In this document: positions 1-11,788 of the stretch, piece after piece
Position numbering within the stretch: position 1 is the stretch's first letter
How the letters are laid out: each line of letters opens with the position of its first letter
From: Imbricaverruca yamaguchii
Lineage: Eukaryota > Arthropoda > Thecostraca > Neoverrucidae
Assembly (NCBI GenBank): GCA_034440575.1
Contig: JAOTOL010001549.1
Location: forward strand, 1,271,001 to 1,335,000
Length of the DNA: 64,000 nucleotides
Reading direction: 5' to 3'
Notes under the pieces: generated by a model
The model's input: only the letters and a program-made list of their open reading frames with translations
What the model was told of the DNA's origin: nothing
Database searches by the model: none
Made by a program: the position numbers and the translations under genes

Positions 1-543
1 GCCGGCCGGGCGCTGGCCGAGCCGGCGGTCTGACGGCGGCATTCATCAGCGTCGCAGCGTGCAGTCGGCGGCGCCGCATTTGAATACAATACGGCGCGGC
101 GCCGGGGCGCGCCGGCGCGCAATTTTGTCGCCGGCCCGCCGCGAGAAAATCGATCGGAATATTTAGGGTAATCTCGCCCGGTGGCCGGTAGTGATGTATG
201 GCGCGGCCAATAAGATCGCCGCCGCCCGTGTGCTGCCGGATCGGCGAGGAGGGCGGCGATAGCCGAGAGGGACTGCGGACGTGTGGCGAGCGACGTCGGC
301 GGCGCAGACGGGAGGTGGCGCTGACGACGGTGGTGGAGACGGTGCTGAAGACTGGTGACTCCTGCGAGGACTCCTGTGGAGACGACGTGACTCGGCTGGA
401 GACCGGAGGCAGCGGCGGGAACACGATGCAGCGCAGCGGAAGGCTGTAGCCGAGAACTCGCCGGATACGGCCGGCGTAGGCTGATCGGGCTAAGACGTCT
501 CACGCTATTTGTTGAAACGGCACGTGCACTAGCCAACGTATTA
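1..543. other. GC/CpG-rich non-coding island at window start
   Basis: The sequence is dense in CGG, GCC and CCGGC words, with small AT-rich patches such as the one around 75-90 and AATATTTAGGGTAATC near 157-172. A short open frame at 198-449 encodes an arginine- and glycine-rich string with no domain, as expected by chance in GC-rich DNA. I see no gene. It may be the edge of a CpG island that continues to the left of the window. Confidence 0.5.
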
Positions 544-792
544 TTGGCGTCACAAATAGCTTTGCAGTCAGACTGGACGTCCTGCCACCTGAATATTTTG
601 CATAGGTAAAGGTGTGCTGGGAAACAGTGTATCTATGCAGGAAATTGAGGTGCCGGGACACTCGGTCTGACTGCCGACCTATTTGTGACGCAAATGGTAA
701 GTACCTAGGTGTGGTGTGAAACAGTACACCTATGCAGGATATTCAGGCGTCAAGACGCTCAGCTTGACTGTCCAGCTATTCGTGACGTCAAT
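544..792. mobile_element. Foldback (inverted-repeat) element with an extra arm copy
   Basis: The left arm (544-608) begins TTGGCGTCACAAATAG. The right arm (629-693), read in reverse complement, begins TTGCGTCACAAATAG. The arms stay similar over about 65 bp around a spacer of about 20 bp, so the segment can fold into a long hairpin. A third, diverged arm in the same direction as the right arm follows at about 728-792 and ends in GTGACGTCAA; its spacer is duplicated too. This is the architecture of a foldback MITE with partial tandem duplication. No coding capacity and no clear target-site duplication were seen. Confidence 0.6.
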
Positions 793-3260
793 TATGTATA
801 CGCCATGTACAGTGGCACACGCACACACACACATGTGCATGCACATTCATTGAGACGGCACATGTACTGCACGTAATGTGTCGGCCGTTCCTGTTGCGAA
901 AAGCTGATCCAACTCGCGATCATCGACATAACATGCATTTGTGTGCTGGTTTCACCGTGCCTTGCCGACAGCGAAGACGCCTGGCGTGTTGGCGACGTGC
1001 AGCGGCCGACGGAACTTTTCGGCCGGACGCCATCAAACGCTGCCGCGACGGCCACCAGCCACAACACTTCCCACCCGCCAGCTTCAAAGCGCTCGAGGAC
1101 CACCGGCCCGCCGACCCTGTCATTTGCGCCGGGACGCGACCGGCCGGCGGTCTCGCTCCGACACGCAAAAAAGCCGCGTCGGCCCGGGCGCCGCGCCGGC
1201 CGCGTGCCGTGACGTGCCGTGACGTGGCGCGACGTGACGCGGCGGCGCGCGTGCCGACCGACGTGCGTCGTGCCGGGCGATAATCCGACGATCACGGCGA
1301 CGCTCGACGGCGCGACATAATCGGCGCCGGCGTCGACGCGCCGCACCCGCCATTTAGTCCATCGGCGGGCCGGCGACGCCGCCGCCGCCGACGACGCCGA
1401 CGACGCCCAGGTGTGACTGTTTCCGGGCGGGTCGCGCTGTCCGATCACCGTCTAATGGAGGGATTACAGGGCCGGGCGACGTCCGCGGCGCTGGCGCGGC
1501 GATCACGGCGCAGGCGACTGGCACGCCGCCTGCACGCGCGGCAGCCCCCCCCCCCACAGCCGAGGTCGCCGCGTCGCCGCTCCCCCCCCCCCAGCCAGAA
1601 CGGACAACAGTGTCGCCGCTGTTGTGGATGCGTCGCTGTTCTCGACCCCCGGCGAGGTGGCATGTTCAGAGACGTGATGAATGGTTCTGAAATGGATCAA
1701 ATGGGAGGAACACGAGCGGTGTGAACCGACACAAATTGCTTAAGCACCCATGCAAAACAGACTGCAGCTTGTATTCGCATAGATGCAGGGGGCCGCCAAA
1801 TTATTCGGGCTCCTCGTTTATCAGAACGATTGCGCCTTTCCTTTTTCGTGCTACGCGTGATTTTCTATGCTCCACTTCATCCCTGAAAAACAAAACATTA
1901 ATAGCTCCCACCGGTCATTACAAGCCATTCTGTTCCAGGCCACCGCACAAAAAAACGTCTTCGGTACGTCCACGCACTCCTGCCTATCGATGCACCACAG
2001 GAAATCCTACGAACTACACCACTGAATCACCCCACGACAAAACCCCGGGGACCTCCATCCAGCAACGACCGGCACATGCATTCCGAGTGTGTCCGCTGCA
2101 ATTGGCGAGGCGTGTACGGCGGCCGCCCAGGGGTGCGATACACGACCCGCGAGCGCCGGCCGGCGGCGGCCGCCTTTGTCCGCGCGCCCGAACCAATTCA
2201 TAGCCGCGTCATGTTTCCAGCCAGGATGGGCGCCGGCCGGCCGTGTAGCGGCGTCCGCGGGGAGCGTACCGTGCACGTCGTGCGCCGCTATCGGCTCCAT
2301 TAGCGTCGCCGGCGGCCCCGCCAAGATTTGTGCCGCAGTAAACACCGCAGAAAATACAACGTGAACGCTGAGTTATCGCCGCCAGAACAGCGCGGCGCTT
2401 ATTGGCGCTCGCCATGCCACCGTATAATTTCCACCGATTTACTGCTACATCAGAACATATCTAATCTAACTGCACCCGTTCACGCGAGATCATGTTTCAA
2501 ACCAGATGCCCAATTGAAAATTAATACCATTTAATTGAACCGTAACTTAGGCTCACGGCGCTGGGGCGTCGCTTAATTTGGCGTAATTGCAGAAAATTAA
2601 ATGCTCCCGAGGCGGCCGAGGCGCGTTTATTTGTTTTTGATCCCGCGGCGCGACCGCACCATCCGACAGGGCAGTCGGCGCGGCGGCCACATAATGCTCT
2701 CCACCTCCCACCGCTGGCCGCCGGTCTGGCGCACTTCAAACCGCACCGACCCACCGTCCGATCGTCTCACGGCCGCCGCCGCACGCCGCGCGTCGGTGCA
2801 CTCACAGCCCCCCCTCCCTACCCCCACTCACCAGCGGACAACACTGGACGGCGCGGCCGCAAAGCGGCGCCGCGGCTGCGGCTGCGGCGAAATCGCCGGC
2901 GCGGAGACGGGTGTAGCCGTCGTGCGCCGGGCGGGCGCCTCGTGACGGGGCCGGTCGGCGGCCGGCGAAATCGCACGGCGGGCTCGACCGGGGCTCGTTC
3001 GCGGCGCCGGACAGACCGTGCCGACCGGTGTCCCGTGCCGACCGGTCGTCGCCGGTCCGCGCGGCTGCTGCGCCGCCCGGACTCGGCGCGGCTTCAATCA
3101 TCATGAAACCGCCGGCCGAGCACACGGGCCCGACAGCGCCGGCCGTTTTGTGTGGCCGTCAATTGTCGGCCGGCTCCGTGAGCGACGTTTTTACCGGCGG
3201 TAAACCGTGATCAATGTGAACACGGCCCATGCGTCCGATCCCGTGCAGTCGACCCTCGTG
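793..3260. other. Long GC/CpG-rich island block, no gene recognised
   Basis: About 2.4 kb is dominated by GCCGG/CCGGC words, with GTGACGTGCC-type short repeats at 1203-1245 and poly-C runs near 1546 and 1588. Open frames exist on both strands (for example 792-1448 minus and 1721-2203 plus). They are composition-driven, rich in R, A, P and G, and show no domain or conserved motif. The block may contain regulatory modules, one of which is listed separately at 2480-2640. Confidence 0.5.
2480..2640. promoter_or_regulatory. Candidate cis-regulatory patch with homeodomain sites
   Basis: An AT-rich patch sits inside a very GC-rich island. It contains TAATTG at 2532-2537 and 2584-2589, AATTAATACC near 2518-2527, GAAAATTAAATG near 2592-2603 and TTTATTTG near 2625. 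TAATTG is the core bound by Msx-class homeodomains (family knowledge). Regulatory function is inferred from clustering only. Confidence 0.3.
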
Positions 3261-4359
3261 CAAGTGCCCGCGCCCGCCCGATGGGGCCTCCGCCGGGAAG
3301 TGCGCCGTCGCTCATGTCGGTTGGCTCGCGTACACACGTGAAGTGGTGAATACACTGCACACACTGTGAACATGCTGGACCACTGGCGATCATCTTCTGA
3401 GGATGGGAGCTGAGGTTCGTTAGGTCCACGTGGTACGCAAAAAGACAAACAATGTTGCGTTAGTGATTTCATTATCCAGCGTGTATTTCTCTCGGTTTCA
3501 TACTTGCAGCTGTGAGGTTTCAAACGGTAAGTTGCTTCATTAAGTTTTAATTAAGTTTCAATGGAAAAAATGCTGATAACTTAATTAGCAAACGTAATTG
3601 CTTCATAACACAGGATTATTCATGTGATTTATTAAGAAGTAAAGCGCTGGTTAGTCTCGTATCCTCATACCATAGCGGTCATTGCCAGGCTTCTCGGCAG
3701 CAGGCTCCCAATTTATAGCACGATCATCTCTGAGGTAGCTTAGCTCGAGTTCCATGTTCGCCGGCCATATGTAATGCACTGTTAAATCCTGGGTCCCATA
3801 ATCAATCTTCCCAGGAATCTGGGGTGTCATGCCGTTATATTCTCTGTATCTTGCAGTGTCTCGCAATTTGACATTCTCTATCTCAGTGCTTTGATTAACC
3901 TACGGGCTGGATCCTAATCTGCTGTCCAGCAACGGTCGCGTGACGTTGTTTCAAATTAATCAACTCCACCGCACCAAAGACAGAATATCTCGTCTCTGCT
4001 CCGACCACACCGCCACCCGCACCGTCCACAGTGGCCCGACCGCCGCCGGCCCGCAACAGCTGGACCACCAAGGCCACTGGTGGTCCGTGTACCACTTAAT
4101 CAACACCTCCCAGCACAGATGTGGCCGGGAAAGACCGGAACGGGGCGTCACTAGTGCACATTTGCTCGAGACTCGTGCTCGTAAGCAGACGATATTACTG
4201 CACGTGCAGTCGTGAACCCGAAACTGCTCACTGGGCGCCAATGGACCGCGTTGGGCGGTGCAGGCGAATGGGTGCTGTTACCAACTCTATAACACGTTGC
4301 ATACACGTATTGAGCAAGAGAACAGATCGTCGGTTTCTGTTCGTCAACCATCGATCGAC
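3261..4359. other. Unique sequence, no feature seen
   Basis: This is moderate-GC sequence with AT-rich stretches (3530-3650). No repeat, RNA or coding signature was recognised. Short open frames on both strands have no recognisable domain. Confidence 0.4.
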
Positions 4360-4602
4360 GCGTGAACCTTACCCAATGCAGGCCAGTGCCAGCCGGAGAC
4401 GTATGAACCTTGCCTAACACGGACTTGTACCAACCGGAAGCGCGTAAACCCTACCCAATACATACCTGTACTAGCTGGAGACGCGTGAACCTTACCCAAT
4501 ACAGGCCTGTACCAGCCCGAGACGCGTGAACCTTACCCAATACGGGCCTGTACCAGCCCGAGACGCGTGAACCTTACCCACTACGGGCCTGTACCAGCCA
4601 GA
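4360..4602. repeat. 41-bp minisatellite, about 6 copies
   Basis: Each unit begins GCGTGAACCTTACCCAATAC and ends CTGTACCAGCCCGAGAC. The first two copies are the most diverged and the last three nearly identical, a gradient typical of recent expansion at one end. The array is non-coding. Confidence 0.9.
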
Positions 4603-4727
4603 AAGAAAACGTCCCGCCCACTTTCACATCCGACCGATGTATTAAATAATCTGCCATTCATTAGCTTCGTATTCATGTCTTGGCTGTGGATAATTCGGTC
4701 GTGGTGCCAGGATTCTTGCGGCTGACT

Positions 4728-4912
4728 AATAGGTTAATGATCAGGAAATTGGCGCACTGTAATAAGTGAATGATAAGGGAATTGGTCACCGCAATAGGTC
4801 GAGGATCATAGAATTGGCTCACTGTAATAAGTCGAGGATCAGGGAATTGGCTCAATGGAATACGTCTAGGATCAGGTGTGCGGCCCGTTGCAATATGACT
4901 AGGATCAAGGCT
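4728..4912. repeat. Degenerate ~33-bp minisatellite, about 5 copies
   Basis: Units share the words AATTGGCTCACTG and AATAAGTCGAGGATCAGGG, with many substitutions between copies. It begins about 125 bp after the 41-bp array but its unit is unrelated. Confidence 0.75.
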
Positions 4913-5963
4913 ACGACGCACATGGCATACGAAGGTCATGGTGCCAATGCAAATACGCCAGCGAACTTTCGAATCCTATTTTGACAACCCTGATTCACTT
5001 GATCTTCTGTTCCGATGTTTAGCCTCGTCAAATATCATTGCTCTTATTATGCCGTTCGGTTTGATCCATATGCGTTTCTGGACAGCAGCTGACTTGCTTT
5101 TCTGAACTAAGAGACGAAAGGTTTGTTTCTTCAGTCATTCCTGTATGCTTCCCTACCAGTGTATGTCCTTTATGTGAAATACAAACTGATGTACAAGACA
5201 CGTTTGTTTTCAATCGCGGTAAGCAGACGACAGAGCTCCACCGAATGAAAAGGAGGGGATTCGGATCCGACTAGTAACGACTTTCCCCTTTCAGGAATTT
5301 CAGTACCGCCGGTGCCTGGTGGATCACTGATCCACTTACATTCGGTGGGGACCGGAGTATAAAAATGGGCTGTTCTTTTATTTTCGCATCTAGAACATTG
5401 TCCTCTCCAGAAAACTCTCCTCTCATGTTTCTTATTTGGATCTTGAATGATGCTGTTTAAATCTGTGATAAAGTACATAAAGTAGGTAAGATCTGTGATA
5501 AAGTAGGTAAGCATTCAAGATGAACTGGAAAGGCAAGTCGAGATTCTGATGTTACCAGATTGAAGAAAAATATACTCTCCGTGTTCCAATAATATGTCAA
5601 CATTTTCCTCTCCACATCCCGAATTGCAAAGTACAAATCCCGCCCTGGTGGTGATGCCCGGCAGATGTATCTCTGAACTACGCGAATACCCTTCAGACAT
5701 GCACGAGAAGGCTTAGCAGATTTACCACTCATGACCTCTGCTGTACTCTGCTGTACCCGGACTGCTCCAACTTCAGGCGCAGTCCAACTGCATCGTGATG
5801 TGGATGAGGAACGTGTCGACTCGACGTGGAAAGGCCAGCCAGCTGGCCGGCTGTAGCATGGACCTGTAGACTGTCGATTGAGATGTGGGCAGGACCTGTG
5901 GGGATTGGGAGACGAGGGCTGGCAATGGGCACATCCGGGAACCCGCGCCAATCACGGGCTCTC
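4913..5963. other. Unique sequence, no gene recognised
   Basis: A minus-strand open frame of 164 codons (5951-5457) crosses this stretch. Its translation shows no domain, signal peptide or low-complexity pattern that I recognise, so it is not called as a gene. A small imperfect duplication around AAGTAGGTAAG lies at 5478-5512. Confidence 0.35.
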
Positions 5964-6189
5964 GCAACCGTCCACAGTCTGCAACCGTCCACAGTCTGCA
6001 ACAGTCCACAGTCTGCAACCGACCACAGTCTGCAACCGACCACAGTCTGCAACAGTCCACAGTCTGCAACAGTCCACAGTCTGCAACAGTCCACAGTCTG
6101 CAACAGTCCACAGTCTGCAACAGTCCACAGTCTGCAACCGACCACAGTCTGCAACAGTCCACAGTCTGCAGCCGACCACAGTCCGCAAC
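5964..6189. repeat. 17-bp minisatellite, about 13 copies
   Basis: The unit is CAACAGTCCACAGTCTG, with an interspersed variant CAACCGACCACAGTCTG. The period is not a multiple of three, so one array opens several reading frames on both strands, giving repetitive peptides such as VCNSPQSATVHSLQ. These peptides should not be read as proteins. Confidence 0.95.
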
Positions 6190-6224
6190 GCCCGGAATCC
6201 GACGAGCCATAGGTAGATGTCACA

Positions 6225-6530
6225 GTCGGGAACCTTGAGGTGGGCCACAGACGGCTGAAATAGCCCGGAGCCCGGGGCTGTAACGCAGGCGGCTGGAGTA
6301 GACCGAAGCACGGGGCTGTAACACAGTCAGCTGTAACAGCCCGGAGCCCAGGGCTGCAACACATGCAGCCGCAATAGCCCGGAGCTCTCGGCCGTACTAC
6401 AGTCAGCTGTAACATCTCGGAGCCCAGGGCTCGGCCACAGTCAGCTGTAATAGCCGAAGCCCGAGGCCGGGCCACAGGCAGCTGAAATTATCCGGAGCCC
6501 GGGGCCGGGCCACAGGCAGCCGCAATACCT
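6225..6530. repeat. Degenerate ~36-40 bp tandem repeat
   Basis: Copies share AGCCCGGAGCCC, GGGGCTGTAACAC and CACAGTCAGCTGTAA but vary in length. It directly follows the 17-bp array and contains the same CACAGTC word, so the two may share an origin. Confidence 0.7.
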
Positions 6531-6955
6531 CGATTGGGCGGAACGCCGCAGCCATGATGGATCGGAAGCGAAGTACGGCCGGCTCTTTACAACTAATAAT
6601 TGAATGAGAGCCGTGAAAAATATTCTGAATCGCTAAGTATTTAATGACAGGCTACCCGTACCGTCCTCACGGCGGGAACAGACAGCGTTCACGGTGCGCA
6701 TGGCCCGGGTGAAAAATGGAGCTCGCAGGCGTGAGACGAGCCGCGCTAACGGCCTAGCGGAACACCGCTGTTCTCTTTTTTTTGCGACGTCCTGGTGATG
6801 AGGTCTCGATCGGGAGGTTTTGATGCTCCGCCCGCCGTGGCCGGCGGTGTTACGAGAGAGGAATGCCGTGTTTGATTAAAACCCGCGGCACGCTCGGAGG
6901 AGCGTCCTGCGGGCGACTAAGCGATCGCTTTCGGGTCTCGTGGGCGCCTCGGCGC
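6531..6955. other. Mixed GC-rich sequence, no gene recognised
   Basis: Non-coding sequence with a T run near 6776-6783 and an AT-rich patch at 6590-6645. No motif or coding signature seen. Confidence 0.4.
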
Positions 6956-7035
6956 TCGTACGGGCGCTCCGCGACCGACCAAACGTCCGTACGAGCGCCC
7001 CGCGACCGACCAAACGTTCGTACGGGCGCTCCGCC
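6956..7035. repeat. 31-bp tandem repeat, ~2.5 copies
   Basis: The unit contains CGTACGGGCGCTCCGCGACC followed by GACCAAACGTC. Two full copies and a partial third are present in a GC-rich setting. Confidence 0.8.
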
Positions 7036-9070
7036 GGCAAGTAAACATCATCCATCGGCCGGCGTCACGATCGCCCGCTGGTGTGACGTGTCTTACCGTG
7101 CTGAGCGGCGTTGGGCGGCCAGGCGAGCACCGCTAAGTGTGTGCGTGTGGAGGGGGGTGGGGGGCGCAAAATTGGCTCCCGGCTGCCAGGGTTGGAGTGA
7201 GAGATGGGCTCACCTGGGCCTGGCAGTTGGCACCACACCTGGACGGCGTTGTTCTGCTGTGTGATACGTCGACAACACCATTGCACGCACCTGTACCTGC
7301 GCCCATACCCACACACAAACTAAGTAAAGATCGCCGCCGCCACACCACCATTGCGCAGACCGCCGGAAACCATCGGGTGCGTGCAAACTCGTCTCCGTTT
7401 GAGCACCACATGGAAGCAATGAGATGTTCATTATATATTTGCATCTAGTGTATATCAATTTACAAGATGCAAATGTATGTCAATCATGGATATATATATA
7501 TATATTTATATACATATGTCACGGTAATGCACTGACGCTGCCAATAGCGTTCTCATTGGAGTTGTTTCTACCCAAGTTCCCGAATTTGGACATGCAGGTA
7601 GGTGAAGGCCCGTTCCTCCGTTGTGCGTGCCACCTGAGATGAATTTCGAGCAGCTTTGATCACGGTCTTGTGTTTTGCGAAACATCGCACCACTTGAGGT
7701 CAGCTTTGACTAGATCGTACGGGAATCAGTCACACGACGCTTTACCGCCGGAACCACACTTTTCCTGAAGCGGATCCAGAACACCTCACGATCCATAATC
7801 ATGGTGTGTGTTCAAATGAAACAATTTGGGCAGGCTTCATAATCAGGAACGGACGCAAACTGAGAGCCTCAAGTGTCACTGAATCAATGAGATATTTTAG
7901 ATGTTCGTATCATCGGAGGACAAAAAACTGTATGTGGATGCAATATGTTGAAACAGCGACACGGTACGCGGGAGAATGTTGTGGAATTCTTATTGAGCCA
8001 CGAAGTTTGGACGGTTGTTCAATATCTCGTGGCCAATCTGTGCTCATGGCAGCTTCAATTAGCTGACGAATTTCTTTTCTAGCTAGTACCCACGAAAATG
8101 GGTGATCATGTATATCTGATCTTTGCCACCACAGCTTGACATGAATCTTTAGAGCTAGTGCTTTAACTTTTAGAAGTAGGTCCGATATACCACTCTCAAA
8201 CGAATGGACAACGTAAACTCGGCCATAAACTGATAAACTTTGTAGCTTCAGTAAGGTTTCCGAATTGTTTCCAATACTCATATTTCTGCTTGGAGTGGTT
8301 CTTGCTTCGGGTGAAAATTTTAGACAGGGTACGCAACTTTTTAAGGACTAGAGTTCGCAGAAAGCTCGTGGAAGTAATAGCTGAAAAAGTGAGTGGATAT
8401 CGAGTGATGTGGTCACCTATCTTGAAAACCGGTACTTCATATGCTTACTGTGGCTACAATGTGTGCGGCATACGCTTTAATCCAGAACCTTGCTCGCCTA
8501 CCTGCGATTACAGAAATGTCTTGTTGTACCTGGCTACAAATTAAACCTACACGGATTGCCTGCTCGTTCTCCGCGACGCATTATCACTTGCGACTCAGGT
8601 GTGCCGATTAGCATGCTACACTTACACATCTGCTAGCAATCATAACCAACACAATTGCGCTTGGAACTGATTGCCCTCAGTTAAGCAATTATCCACTTTG
8701 ATACGCAGTAATTGTTCAATTTACAATTGGTCTTCAGTGGTCGTTTGGGGGGTGGATGGCATCGCTCGTCAAAATGATGTCGACGGCATCCGGAAAAATG
8801 CTGGTGGTAGCCGTTGGGATAGGGAACAGCGCAGATCAAATTCAAGACTACTTCACTATTTATATCATACCTGCCTGGGCCTTGCAAACACAGCATGTCC
8901 ACTATCATCCGTCCTTGGTTTAGCTCCACTCAGCATGTTCAGTACTGATATTCCATTCGTCCAAGCACTTCCGTCACTTTGGCCGAGTGTTTACGTCTTG
9001 ACAGGCACTCCTGTCTCTAATAAGGAAGTGGAGCCACCGTGGAAGCTTTGGTGCGGGGACCGGCACTGAA
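7036..9070. other. Mostly unique sequence, no gene recognised
   Basis: A short TA-rich microsatellite lies near 7490-7512. Open frames at 7910-8281 (minus, 123 codons) and 8671-9069 (plus) are among the least biased in composition here, but I recognise no family and see no splice-supported continuation. They are left uncalled. Confidence 0.35.
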
Positions 9071-9430
9071 CAGGCCACCCTTCACAGCCGCCGCCCAGGA
9101 CAGGCCACCCTTCACAGCCGCCGCCCAGGACAGGCCACACCTCCCAGCCGCCGCCCAGGACAGGCCACCCTTCACAGCCGCCGCCCAGGACAGACCACCC
9201 TTCACAGCCGCCGCCCAGGACAGGCCACCCTTCACAGCCGCCGCCCAGGACAGGCCACCCTTCACAGCCGCCGCCCAGGACAGTCCACCCTTCACAGCCG
9301 CCGCCCAGGACAATCCACCCTTCACAGCCGCCGCCCAGGACAGTCCACCCTTCACAGCCGCCGCCCAGAGCAGGCCACCCTTCGTAGCCGCCGCCCAGGA
9401 CAGGCCACCACCTCTCACAGCCATCGCCCT
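9071..9430. repeat. 30-bp minisatellite, 12 copies
   Basis: Each unit starts CAGGCCACCCTTCACAGCCG and ends CCGCCCAGGA. Copies are nearly identical, with single-base variants (CAGTCC, CAATCC, CAGACC). The 30-bp period is divisible by three, so frames on both strands stay open and give repeats such as the decapeptide GGLSWAAAVK. Such peptides are probably fortuitous. Confidence 0.95.
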
Positions 9431-10227
9431 GAACACCCACTGATAGATTGGAAAACATCATTTAACAGCAATCGTTTGTGGAGGGAGAGCGACATTCCCC
9501 AACAATGCGTCATCTAGAAGCAATTGAGACAGACACGAACCTGGATGTGCTAAAGGAAGCGCTGTTACATGCGGTTCCAGAGGCCTAGGACAACGATGTG
9601 GCAAACATCTGGTGACTTGCCGCGTTCTTACATCATCTACACCACACACCCACCACAAATCTGGGCCGCACGAATGCACAGTTCGATACAGCTTACAAGA
9701 GACGAATAGACGCGTGCAATAAATTAACCATTTATTGATGTATAAATTACATAACATTAACTCGACTCTGTCTTCGTATGTACACCGCTTCGGCGCAGAG
9801 GTGCCATTCTGCCATCCCAGCGTAACCCGCGAGCGCGAGATGCAAAGCCTGACAACTCGCGCGCGAGCCCCGCTCCATCGGCAATCCAATCGCTGGGGAA
9901 ACCTCGCCTGCTGAGACAGACTCGCAGGCTCGGCTGCCTCGCTTCCTCTTGCTCCGTCAGTCGCTGAAGAGCGTCACCTCCCCGTGCCACACCGTATCGC
10001 AAAGCCTTCGAAGCCGGCCGATGCGGCCTGCCACGTGGCGGCGCACGTGCCCGATCCGCCGGAACGTGCGGACGCGCGGACGTCCGCGCACAACAGATAA
10101 CGTGCGCAGGCCGCGCGGAGTCCGCACACGCGGTCGATGCGCCGCACACGGTAGAGGTGATGTTGCTGACTAGAAACTAGCGGAGCCGACACGGCCGGTG
10201 TCGACCGGTGGCGCCACGCTGCGGCCG
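9431..10227. other. Unique to GC-rich sequence, no gene recognised
   Basis: Unique sequence to about 9780, then GC-rich DNA with scattered CGCG and GCGCACG words to 10190. The open frames are composition-driven. Confidence 0.35.
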
Positions 10228-10372
10228 GGTCAGGTCAGGTCGCGTCGGATCAGGTCAGGTCAGGTCAGCCGACAGCAGACGCGAGTGTCGCCGGGTCGGT
10301 CAGGTAGGGTCTGATCAGGTCAGGTCAGGTCAGGTCAGCCGCCGGAAGACGCGAGTGTCGCCGGGTCACGTG
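10228..10372. repeat. 70-bp duplication containing (CAGGT)n
   Basis: GACGCGAGTGTCGCCGGGTC occurs twice, 70 bp apart, each time preceded by a run of CAGGT pentamers. This is a local tandem duplication with pentamer expansion. It is non-coding. Confidence 0.8.
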
Positions 10373-11575
10373 AGGCCGGGTCGACGGCTGCACGATGCGT
10401 CGACAGCGCACACCAGAAGCCATCGTCTGCAAAACAGAAACGAATAGGTTAGACCGTGTGGGGGTCGGCAGGTGCGTCCGTGTACAAACGAATCAACGCA
10501 TTACATTCACTCACAAGTGGCACACTCAGTCATGAATCAGTACACCCGTGAGGTCTGTGACGTGTTGCATCAGCTGGCTGGTTGGACCGGCCGGCGGATG
10601 AGGCTGAAGCTAATTCGCCCCCCCCCCCCCACACACCTTCCACCGAGACCACACTCATCGGGCCGGCAGCCTGCGACTTTCGCAGAGACCTCCCTCACCG
10701 GGCAGACGCCCTGCACCTTCCGTGAGCCCTGCACCTAGCGGCGCAAAATTGATTAAAATGTACGAGAAATTAACAACAAATTACCCACCGGTATTTAAAC
10801 CCAAGCCATGGGCGTGCATCATGAACAGATGCCTGACATGCAGTTATAAAATATGCCGCAATTACGGGCGATGTCTCACACTCACGCCATGGCCGACGGG
10901 GTCGGGGCGAACGTTGGGCCCCTCCGCCAGGAAGTGCGGCGAATGCCGGTCCAGCTGCTGGGTTATCACCCGGCCGGGGTAAGGCCCACCCCGGTGTAGC
11001 ACGTCACCCGCGGCGGTATACGGCGCCGCCGAGCGGACCAGTGGTGATGTTGCCGCAAAACCAACACGGGCAGGCTTAACTGGGATGGAACTCAACTGCG
11101 GACTTTGACGTGCGGCAACAGCGACCGGAGCGCCATACCGTCGGTCACAGTGGTTTCCGGGTTGCCAATATAAAGTAGTGACGCATTACGTCGAGTACGC
11201 AGCACAACCCTCTGCCCCGGAAGTCGACTTCTTCCTGTAGAACAGGTCGTTGGAATTTGACACTGGGCACCGTATTGTCAACTTTTCTCCCTGGCAGGGC
11301 ATCTCTGAGTGCTGTTAACTGCAATCCTTGCTCACGGTTTCAGTCAACCACTAAGAAAGCTCCCAAATTGCCACCACATGCAGAACAAGTGAAATACGCG
11401 CCAGCCACTGTACTTCTCCGACATATCAAGTAATATGCACCTGTAGCAGCATTTTTCGGACAGATATGCTTCCGTCTGTCCTGGTTAGCTGCCTGATTTA
11501 TTATTGGCCCCCGAGAACGTACCGACTGAACTCAAGTGATGTTCATATTAGACTGCCACGTCGGCCACTGTCGTC
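10373..11575. other. Unique sequence, no feature recognised
   Basis: Mixed composition with a C run at 10618-10630 and an imperfect short repeat around CACCTTCC and CACTCATCGGGC at 10635-10735. No domain-bearing frame was found. Confidence 0.35.
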
Positions 11576-11788
11576 ATGCCGGCTACTGTCACCAGACCAG
11601 CCATGCCGGCTACTGTCACCAGACCAGCCATGCCGGCCACTGTCACCAGACCAGCCATGCCGGCCACTGTCACCAGACCAGCCATGCCGGCCACTGTCAC
11701 CAGACCAGCCATGCCGGCCACTGTCACCAGACTAGCCATGCCGGCCACTGTCACCAGACTAGCCATGCCGGCCACTGTCACCAGACCA
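11576..11788. repeat. 27-bp minisatellite (forward orientation), ~8 copies
   Basis: The unit starts ATGCCGGCCACTGTCACCAG and ends ACCAGCC. Its reverse complement is nearly the unit of the array at 13044-13162, so both belong to one family in opposite orientations. The 27-bp period keeps frames open on both strands, producing repetitive peptides such as MPATVTRPA. Confidence 0.95.

Noticed and set aside
5457..5951. 164-codon minus-strand frame
   Set aside because: No recognisable family, unremarkable start context, and the upstream end runs toward the 17-bp array.
7910..8281. 123-codon minus-strand frame, considered as a transposon fragment
   Set aside because: No catalytic motif of a reverse transcriptase, integrase or transposase is visible.
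9017..9436. Repetitive frames of about 140 codons on both strands
   Set aside because: They follow from the 30-bp period of a minisatellite; both strands are equally open, which argues against coding.
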